From Nocardioides euryhalodurans (GTDB lineage Bacteria > Actinomycetota > Actinomycetes > Propionibacteriales > Nocardioidaceae), in contig NZ_CP038267.1 of the NCBI RefSeq assembly GCF_004564375.1, positions 1,862,501 through 1,926,500 on the forward strand: 64,000 nucleotides of DNA. The letters run 5' to 3'. The position numbers and the translations under genes were made by a program. The stretch's first letter is position 1, and the number at the start of each line of letters is the position of its first letter. Below the pieces are notes generated by a model. The model had not been told where the DNA came from, did not search any database, and worked only from the letters and a program-made list of their open reading frames with translations. Shown here one piece after another: positions 49,411 through 64,000 of the stretch.

Positions 49411-50459
49411 GCCGTGGCCAGGGCGGCCTCGACGAGGTCCCACGCCTCGTCGAGCATGTCCTCGCCGTTGCAGAGGACGACGATCGACACGTCCTGGTCG
49501 GGGAGGTGGCGGGCGCCGGTCTCCACGCCCGGGTCCCCACCGCCGTGGCCGAAACCGCCCTCGTCGAGCAGGAAGATCCCGTAGCCCATCGCAGCCTCGT
49601 GGTCGACGCGGACGTACGGCGTGCGCATCGTGGCCGTGAGCTCCTCCCCCAGCAGGTCGCCGCCCGCGATCGCCCGGAGGAACCGGTCGACGTCGGGTGC
49701 GGTCACCAGCGCCCCGCCGTCCCCTCCCCCGACCACCGGGACCGAGAAGACGTTGGTGCGCCACGGCGCGGACGGGTCGGTCCGGGGCAGGTAGGCGAGG
49801 GCCACGTCCGGGTGGGCGTCATCGAGGCGGAGGTAGCCGCTGTCCGCCATCCCCACGGGCACGAGGACCCGCTGGGTGATCACCGTGACCACGTCGAGCC
49901 CGGTGACCTCCTCGAGCACCGCGCCGAGCAGGACGTACGCCCCGTTGCAGTAGTGGAAGGCGGTTCCGGGCTCCGCCACCGGGGCGGCGTCGGCGTAGAG
50001 CGGGAGGTAGTCGTCGGGCCGCTCCATCGCGTACGACGGCCGCTCGCGCCACAGCGACCCGTAGTCGGCGACGTAGCCGGGCAGGTCCTCGTCCTCCTCG
50101 GCGTAGTCACCGATGCCGGAGGTGTGGGTCAGCAGGTGGTGGACGGTCACCGCGTCGCGCATCGTCCGCGGCCGGCGCGCGGCCGGAAGCAGGTCGACGA
50201 CGCGGTCGTGAGGGTGGAGCAGCCCGTCGCGGACGCAGCTGAGCACGGCCGCGGCGGTGAACATCTTCGAGAGCGAGGCGACCGCGAAGCGGGTGCGCAG
50301 CGTGACCGGCGTCCCCGCGGCCCGGTCGGCCACGCCGGCGCCGCACGTCAGCAGCGTCTCGGCGCCTCGGGTCACCAGCACGACGCCGGAGAAACGGTCT
50401 GCCGCCGCCAGCTCCTCCAGACGGCGCTCGACCTGCTGCCAGGCGTCCCCCTGCTCCAT
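49407..50459 (-). CDS. Serine hydrolase of the beta-lactamase / D-Ala-D-Ala carboxypeptidase class C family
   Basis: This 350-aa protein has the SxxK nucleophile motif in VASLSKMFTAAA, the YxN motif in FHYCNGAYVLLG and an HGG-type motif in GFGHGGGDPGV. No signal peptide is present, so it is probably cytoplasmic and may be an esterase or peptidase rather than a true beta-lactamase. The ATG at 50459 lies 6 bp after TACGCT (50471-50466), suggesting leaderless transcription. Confidence 0.9.
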   Translation of the reverse strand: MEQGDAWQQVERRLEELAAADRFSGVVLVTRGAETLLTCGAGVADRAAGTPVTLRTRFAVASLSKMFTAAAVLSCVRDGLLHPHDRVVDLLPAARRPRTMRDAVTVHHLLTHTSGIGDYAEEDEDLPGYVADYGSLWRERPSYAMERPDDYLPLYADAAPVAEPGTAFHYCNGAYVLLGAVLEEVTGLDVVTVITQRVLVPVGMADSGYLRLDDAHPDVALAYLPRTDPSAPWRTNVFSVPVVGGGDGGALVTAPDVDRFLRAIAGGDLLGEELTATMRTPYVRVDHEAAMGYGIFLLDEGGFGHGGGDPGVETGARHLPDQDVSIVVLCNGEDMLDEAWDLVEAALATA

Positions 50460-50512
50460 GCCTCGAGCGTAGGAGCGAGGGGGCCGCGGCACCACCGGGT
50501 TTACGCCCGGGG

Positions 50513-50875
50513 TCAGTAGCTGAAGGTGGTGGCGCCCTCGTCGCCGATCCACTCCCACATCGGCACCGTGCCGCCCCGCTCGGCGCCGCTGATCAGGACG
50601 TCGTCCTGCAGCCCCTTGGCGTCGACGCACAGCGGGCAGACGAGGTAGCGCCCGCCGGCGGCCTCGTAACGACCCATCAGGTCCTCCAGCGACGGACACC
50701 CGGCGCACGCGGTCCCCGTCGCGATCCCCTTCATCCCCAACCGGACTGCTTCCTTAGTGAGGAACATCAGGGTCGGTCGGCCCGACTCCGCAGCTCCGAC
50801 GGCGACCAGGAAGGCCACCGTGACCTTCTCGGGATCCTCCAGCCCGGTGGCCAGTGAGACGACTGCCTTGCCCAT
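50513..50875 (-). CDS. DsrE-like family protein
   Basis: This 120-aa protein is of the DsrE/peroxiredoxin-like fold: KAVVSLATGLEDPEKVTVAFLVAVGAA, then LMFLTKEAVRLGMKG, and a Cys-rich middle (GTACAGCPSLED, LVCPLCVDAKGL). Members take part in sulfur transfer or bind small ligands; a role here is unknown. GGAGGAG lies 9 bp before the ATG at 50875. It stands alone between the serine hydrolase and the LuxR-type gene. Confidence 0.82.
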   Translation of the reverse strand: MGKAVVSLATGLEDPEKVTVAFLVAVGAAESGRPTLMFLTKEAVRLGMKGIATGTACAGCPSLEDLMGRYEAAGGRYLVCPLCVDAKGLQDDVLISGAERGGTVPMWEWIGDEGATTFSY

Positions 50876-51001
50876 GGTGTGACTCCTCCTTCGTCGATGG
50901 TGGGCTCGACGGTAGGAGCGGACGTGGTGGTGCCGCGTCCGCGCCGGCACCCATTCACCCGGTCCGGAGCCGGGGTCGCTGGCGGCGGACGCGTAGGACC
51001 G

Positions 51002-52090
51002 TCAGCGGCCGGTGAGGAAGCGCGCCACGGCCGCGGTCCGGGCCGTGGTCCCGGTGAGGCCGAGCTTGAGGTAGATGTTCTGCAGGTGCCGCTCGACGGT
51101 GCGGGGGCTGAGCACCATCCGGTCGGCGATGGCCGCGTTGTCACGGCCTTCGGCCGCCAGCGCGAGGACGTCGAGCTCGCGCTCGGTGAGCAGCGCCGTC
51201 ACCGGGGACCCCGCCGGGTCCGCGGCGTCCCGGTCGGCCGCGAGGAAGGCCGTCACCTCGCGCAGGAAGACCGGCCAGGCCGGTTCGTCCTCCAGCAGGA
51301 TGTGGTTGCGGCTCTCCAGCGCGACCAGCCGGGCGCCGGGGATGCCGCGGGCCAGCCTGCGGGCCTGCTCGAAGTCGTTCATCCGCTCGTCGCGCGAGTG
51401 GAGCACCAGCGTGGGCACGTCCACCCTCGCCATCAGGTCGCTGGCGTCGGCGTCACGCCGGGCACGGCGGGCGGCGTACGCCGTGGGCGCGGTCACGGCC
51501 TTGTTGTGGAGCTCGTCGAGCCACCGCATCTGCTCCTCGGTCGCGTCGGGGATCATCATCGAGGTGAAGACCCGCCGGAAGGCCGGGTCCTTGCGGTCCC
51601 ACCCGGCCCGGATCAGCGCCTCGAACGCCTCCTCCAGCGCGAGGTCGTCCTCGGTGACGTGGCCCGAGCCTCCGGCGTAGGTGCTGGCGCAGACCAGCCG
51701 GGTGACCCGTCCGGGGTTGCGAGCCATGTAGTGCAGCGTCACCGGCCCGCCCTGCGCCATCGCCAGCACCGCGAAACGGTCCAGCCCGGCGTCGTCGACC
51801 ACCGCGGCGAGGTCGTCGACCCGCCGCTCGAGGCCCAGGTCGTCGACGTCGCGGTCGGAGAGGCCGTGGCCCCGCTCGTCGAACCGGATCACCGTCGCGA
51901 TCCGGCCGAGCTCGACGAGGTAGTGCCGCCAGATCGGGCTGTCCCAGTCGAAGTCGAGGTGGCTCATCCAGCACGCGTCGACGACCAACGGCGGACCGGA
52001 CCCGTGCACGGCGTACGCGATGTTCACGCCGTCGGACGACCGGCAGAAGCGGACGACCTGACGGACGCCGTCATCTGCGACTCCGACCAT
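51002..52090 (-). CDS. LuxR-family regulator with N-terminal alpha/beta-hydrolase-like sensor domain
   Basis: This 362-aa protein has residues about 10-270 as an alpha/beta-hydrolase fold (AYAVHGSGPPLVV, VIRFDERGHGLSDRD). Residues about 295-358 are a LuxR helix-turn-helix (LTERELDVLALAAEGRDNAAIADRM, TVERHLQNIYLKLGL). At the nucleophile elbow the usual GxSxGG reads AMAQGG, with Ala for Ser, so catalysis is unlikely and the domain may be a ligand sensor. The ATG is 6 bp after TATCAT (52102-52097), so the message is probably leaderless. Confidence 0.9.
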   Translation of the reverse strand: MVGVADDGVRQVVRFCRSSDGVNIAYAVHGSGPPLVVDACWMSHLDFDWDSPIWRHYLVELGRIATVIRFDERGHGLSDRDVDDLGLERRVDDLAAVVDDAGLDRFAVLAMAQGGPVTLHYMARNPGRVTRLVCASTYAGGSGHVTEDDLALEEAFEALIRAGWDRKDPAFRRVFTSMMIPDATEEQMRWLDELHNKAVTAPTAYAARRARRDADASDLMARVDVPTLVLHSRDERMNDFEQARRLARGIPGARLVALESRNHILLEDEPAWPVFLREVTAFLAADRDAADPAGSPVTALLTERELDVLALAAEGRDNAAIADRMVLSPRTVERHLQNIYLKLGLTGTTARTAAVARFLTGR

Positions 52091-52136
52091 GCCTCGATGA
52101 TAGGGCCGACCGGCGTCGTCGCCCCGGGACGCGGAA

Positions 52137-52166
52137 GGGCCCCGCCGCTGGTCAGCGACGGGGCCC
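52137..52166 (-). terminator. rpoC terminator
   Basis: A 14-bp stem with one mismatch (52137-52150 with 52153-52166) and a 2-base loop, very G/C rich, lies 13 bp after the rpoC stop. It is followed by no marked T-run. It closes the rpoB-rpoC unit. Confidence 0.75.
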
Positions 52167-52179
52167 CTCCGTGGTGCGG

Positions 52180-56061
<3,882 letters not shown>

Positions 56062-56111
56062 GTTGGCTTCAATCCTTCGTTAGATACGTTCAAAGCTTGG
56101 TGGACCGAACC

Positions 56112-56143
56112 CCCGGTCCTGCGGCTGTGGCCACAGGACCGGG
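56112..56143 (-). promoter_or_regulatory. Hairpin between rpoB and rpoC
   Basis: A perfect 10-bp stem (CCCGGTCCTG with CAGGACCGGG) and 12-base loop lies in the 97-bp rpoB-rpoC gap. It could set the ratio of the two messages by partial termination or processing. Confidence 0.5.
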
Positions 56144-56158
56144 TCCCCGTGGGGTGGT

Positions 56159-59701
<3,543 letters not shown>

Positions 59702-59800
59702 GAGGTGTCCTTTTCACGGGTCGCTCTGGGAGGGCGCCCACCACCACACTCCCCCCATCCGGGCAGGGGAGAGCGCATATGAGAGAGGGCGCGAACGTGA

Positions 59801-59830
59801 AGAGTACCTCAGAACGAGGGCGCGACACAA
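59801..59830 (-). promoter_or_regulatory. Putative rpoB promoter
   Basis: On the minus strand TTGTGT (59830-59825) is followed after 18 bp by TACTCT (59806-59801). A start near 59794 gives a leader of about 93 nt before rpoB. Other -35-like sequences (TTGACG, TTGACC) lie further upstream within this 232-bp gap, which contains no gene; more than one promoter is likely. Confidence 0.45.
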
Positions 59831-59933
59831 CATCGGCGTCAAGACCATGTCCGCGACGTTGCGATAGATGATGAACGTCCGTCCGCGTCAGGTCAAGCGG
59901 GCACGCACAGGTCGTGTCGACCTCCTCGATCCG

Positions 59934-60743
59934 CTACTGCTGGGCCGGGCTGGTCTGCAGGCCGTCGACGAGCCACTCGCCGTCCACGCGCTGCATGGTC
60001 AGCGTCGCCTGGTCCTTGAAGACGACCGGCTCCTCGGTGGCCTTGTTGGTGGTCGGACGGTCGACGAAGAGCAGGATGTCCCAGCGGTCCTCGTCCTCGC
60101 CGGAGCGCACCACGGCGGAGGCCACCACGTCCACGTCGACCACCGTCCGGGTGCGGGGGGCGTTCTCCTCGATGACCGAGAAGAGGCCGTCGTACTTCTC
60201 CTGGTAGTCCGGCGTCATCAGCTCCTCGGCCTCGGCGCGGTCCTGCTCCAGGGTCTCGAAGTCGTAGGACAGCAGGGGGACGACCGCCCGCTCGGCCGCG
60301 CTCCGGGCCTCGCTCGCGGCCTCCTCGGCAGCGTCCTCCGAGGGCTGCGTCCACAGGTAGGCCGTGACGCCCAGCGCCACCGCCGCCGCGACCGCGAGGA
60401 CGGCCAGCAGCCAGGTCGGCACGCCCCGCCCGGTGGGGGCAGGCGTGGGCGTCGGCGCCCCCCCGGCGCCCCGGGGCGCGACCTGCTCGGCCTCGTCGGG
60501 CTGCTCCTGCTCCTCCGCCGCGTCGTGCTGCGCGGCGAGCTCGGCGTCGTGGGCCGCCCGGCGCTCGGGGTCCAGCAGCACCTCCGCGGCCTGGTTGTAG
60601 AGCCGGAACCGGCGGTCGGCGGGGGTCAGGTCGGCGATCGCGGCGCGCCAGGCGTCGCGGATCTCCTCGCCGGAGGCGGACTGGTCGACGTCGAGGACGT
60701 CGTACCAGTTCGGTCCGGCGTAGCCGGTCTCGTCGGGGCTCAC
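59934..60743 (-). CDS. Mce-associated membrane protein with N-terminal degenerate J-domain
   Basis: This 269-aa protein has residues about 12-70 resembling a DnaJ J-domain (NWYDVLDVDQSASGEEIRDAW, YNQAAEVLLDPERRAAHDAEL). The HPD motif that activates Hsp70 is missing (LTPADRR in the loop). A membrane helix follows at about 108-130 (WLLAVLAVAAAVALGVTAYLW), then the Mce-associated external domain ending TMQRVDGEWLVDGLQ. It probably assists the mce lipid importer. The start is GTG at 60743, overlapping the upstream stop. The J-like domain is the odd part. Confidence 0.83.
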   Translation of the reverse strand: MSPDETGYAGPNWYDVLDVDQSASGEEIRDAWRAAIADLTPADRRFRLYNQAAEVLLDPERRAAHDAELAAQHDAAEEQEQPDEAEQVAPRGAGGAPTPTPAPTGRGVPTWLLAVLAVAAAVALGVTAYLWTQPSEDAAEEAASEARSAAERAVVPLLSYDFETLEQDRAEAEELMTPDYQEKYDGLFSVIEENAPRTRTVVDVDVVASAVVRSGEDEDRWDILLFVDRPTTNKATEEPVVFKDQATLTMQRVDGEWLVDGLQTSPAQQ

Positions 60744-61324
60744 TGCTCGCCTCCGCTCACGGGGGTGAAGTCGTCGACCAGCCACTCGCCGTCGATGCGG
60801 TTCAGCGTGACCTCCATGCGGAACGGCACCGGGTCCTGCGGCTGCATCTCGCCCTGCCGGTCGGGGTAGGACTCGGTGAAGGTGCCGGCCACGAGCACCG
60901 TGGCCGAGTCGGAGTCGAGGGTGGCGGCGCCTGCGGAGAACACCTCGGCGGTCCGGGACACGCCCGCCTGGGCGACCAGCTGCTCGACCGCCACCACCTG
61001 GCGGTCGAAGGACGGCCGGAAGTTGGGCGTGATCACCTCGGAGACCAGCTCGCGGTACTCCGGGAGCTCGCCCTCCTCGAGCTGCTCGGGGTCGTAGGTG
61101 CCGAGCCGCAGCATGAACTGGCGGGCCTGGCTCATCACGGCGTCGCGCTCGGACTGCACCTCGGAGGCGCCACCGTCGATGCCGACGGCCTCGGCGCCCC
61201 GCGTGGTCACGAGCCAGGCGCTCACGCCGACACAGGCGACGAGCACCACGACCAGCACCACGAGCAGGGCGCGCCGGAGCCTGGTGTCCCGGCGGGTCTG
61301 GTCGTGGGGGTCGCTGCTCGTCAC
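60740..61324 (-). CDS. Mce-associated membrane protein
   Basis: This 194-aa protein has a short cytoplasmic N-terminus, one membrane helix (about 16-38, LLVVLVVVLVACVGVSAWLV) and an external SnoaL-like domain ending EVTLNRIDGEWLVDDFTPV. This is the design of the Mas proteins encoded after mce genes, thought to stabilise the transporter. GTG at 61324 overlaps the MCE gene stop (GTGA), and the stop overlaps the next Mas gene likewise. Confidence 0.88.
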   Translation of the reverse strand: MTSSDPHDQTRRDTRLRRALLVVLVVVLVACVGVSAWLVTTRGAEAVGIDGGASEVQSERDAVMSQARQFMLRLGTYDPEQLEEGELPEYRELVSEVITPNFRPSFDRQVVAVEQLVAQAGVSRTAEVFSAGAATLDSDSATVLVAGTFTESYPDRQGEMQPQDPVPFRMEVTLNRIDGEWLVDDFTPVSGGEQ

Positions 61325-62588
61325 TCCTGCGTCGCTGCCAGGGGCTGGAGGAACAGCCACTTCCACGACTCCTCTCCAAGGGTGCTGGGGGCCAACGTAC
61401 CGGGCGTGGACTGCCCGCTGGGAACCTTGCCACCCCAGCGCAGCCGGCCCGTGGTCGGGTCGTAGGTCGCGGCCACGCGGGAGGCCGGCGAGTGCTGCGA
61501 GCCGCGCGCGTTGCTCTGCGTCGCCGGCTCGAGGCAGCGCGCGCCCTCGTTCATCGGCAGGTCGGCGCGCTCCTGCGGGGGCCGGGTGTTCGTGCTCTCG
61601 TAGCCGCGCCGGCACACCGGGGGTGAGGACTGCGTGATCAGCCCGAAGTGGGCGTCGTACCTGCCCGTGTCGGGGGACTTCGACACCACGGTGAAGCCGC
61701 CCTCGACGACGTACGGGTAGATCACCAGCACCTGCTCGATGCCGTCGAGGTGCTGGACCACGACCTCACCGGTGGTCACCAGGTTGTTGATCAGCTCGCC
61801 GAGCTGGACCTCGTTGTCCTCGATGAAGGTGCGCAGCTCGTTGGCGGCCACCGACCCGCTGTCGATCACGCCGCGCAGGTCGCCGTCCGACGCGGCGAGC
61901 GTGTCGGAGAACAGCGCCAGGTCGCGGGCGAAGGTGCGGATCGCGGTCTCGGAGTCGACCTGACCCTGCAGGACCACGTTGCTGTCGCGGATCAGCGCCG
62001 TCGTGACGTCGAAGTTCTCGTTGGCGTCCTCGATGAACGCGTTGCCGGTGTCGATGATCTGGCCGAGGTCATCGCCGGTGCCGGCGAACGCGGCGCCGAG
62101 CTCCTTGACGGTGGTCCGCAGCGCGTCCTTGTCGACCGACTCGACCGTGTTGGACAGGTTCGTGAGCAGCGTCTGGGTCTGGATCGGGGTGCGGGTGTTC
62201 TCGACCGCGATCTCCGACTCGTCCCCGAGGTAGGGCTTCTCGTCGCTCTGCGGCTGCAGCTCGACGTACTGCTCCCCGACCGCGGACCGGTTGCCGACCA
62301 GGGCGATGGCGTCGGCGGGGATCGAGTCGAAGGAGTCCTCGATGCCGAGGTGCACGTCGACGCCTGACCCGGTCAGCTCGAGCTGCTCCACCTGGCCGAT
62401 CTTGACGCCGCGGTAGGTCACCTCTCCCCCGGCGAAGATGCCACCGGACTCCGCGAAGTGGGCGACGACCGTGTACGTGTCGTCGCGGACCAGCTGGTCG
62501 AGCCGGGCGTAGCGGGCCCCGACGTAGCTCACGCCGAGCAGCGTGATGACCACGAAGACCAGCAGCTGCACCTTCGTACGACGCGTGA

Positions 62589-62592
<4 letters not shown>
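61321..62592 (-). CDS. MCE-family protein (MceF-position)
   Basis: This 423-aa protein has an N-terminal membrane helix (VQLLVFVVITLLGVSYVGA). An MlaD/MCE domain follows (about 40-120, YTVVAHFAESGGIFAGGEVTYRGVKIG), then a long helical region. These subunits form a tube through the envelope that carries lipids or sterols to the cell. It is the last MCE-domain gene of its operon, which is the mceF place. The ATG at 62592 overlaps the upstream stop by 4 bp. Confidence 0.93.

Positions 62593-64000
<1,408 letters not shown>

Noticed and set aside
49407..50459. Antibiotic-resistance beta-lactamase.
   Set aside because: It belongs to the wide serine-hydrolase family, has no signal peptide and no specific resistance features.

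Overview
This window comes from a high-GC, Gram-positive actinobacterium, most likely a motile member of the Nocardioidaceae (Nocardioides-like). The evidence is strong G/C bias at third codon positions, frequent GTG and TTG starts, an mce cluster beside rpoB-rpoC, and an actinobacterial-type flagellar operon. No tRNA, rRNA, CRISPR array, insertion sequence or prophage was recognised.

Bases 1-15851 (+) are one flagellar block: fliH (cut by the window edge), fliI, fliJ, a peptidoglycan hydrolase (NlpC/P60 plus lytic transglycosylase), fliK, flgD, flgE, a terminator, flbD, motA, motB, fliL, fliM, fliN, fliO, fliP, fliQ, fliR, flhB, flhA and a small membrane protein. Most genes touch or overlap by 4 bp. 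Three near-identical promoter-like elements, CTCA-N16-GCCGAT, precede flbD, fliM and flhA. They suggest a FliA/WhiG-type sigma factor re-initiates transcription inside the block.

Bases 15845-31000 hold short units. These are an orphan DevS-like histidine kinase, with a candidate small transcript upstream (promoter, extended Shine-Dalgarno, 12-codon ORF, three-way-junction RNA); a TetR-controlled heterodimeric ABC exporter; divergent pdxH and citrate synthase genes that share a promoter motif; an ArsR-SRPBCC pair with a palindromic operator; two secreted proteins; serC; a macrodomain protein; and topoisomerase IB. Two genes near 28.1 and 28.9 kb look frameshifted in G/C runs.

Bases 31880-39877 (-) carry metabolic genes: a PlsC acyltransferase, a tandem Nudix protein, a hydroxyacid-oxoacid transhydrogenase next to a YdiJ-like FAD/Fe-S D-2-hydroxyacid dehydrogenase, a 28-residue membrane peptide, a methyltransferase and a secreted propeller-like protein.

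Bases 39982-46989 form a putative N-methylamine or betaine demethylation island. It has two Rieske oxygenases, a sarcosine-oxidase-like flavoprotein, a GcvT-like folate-dependent demethylase, a PYROXD2-like flavoprotein and a TetR regulator. The divergent promoter carries two copies of a 20-bp operator-like sequence 52 bp apart.

Bases 47167-52090 hold a menaquinone/geranylgeranyl-reductase-like enzyme, a small CxxC protein, a DUF429 protein, a serine hydrolase, a DsrE-like protein and a LuxR regulator fused to an alpha/beta-hydrolase domain that has lost its nucleophile. Bases 52180-59701 are rpoC and rpoB. Bases 59934-64000 are the end of an mce operon: two Mce-associated proteins, one with a degenerate J-domain, and two MCE-domain proteins.

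Many monocistronic genes have a TANNNT -10 hexamer ending 6-8 bases before the start codon and no ribosome binding site, so leaderless transcription appears common here.
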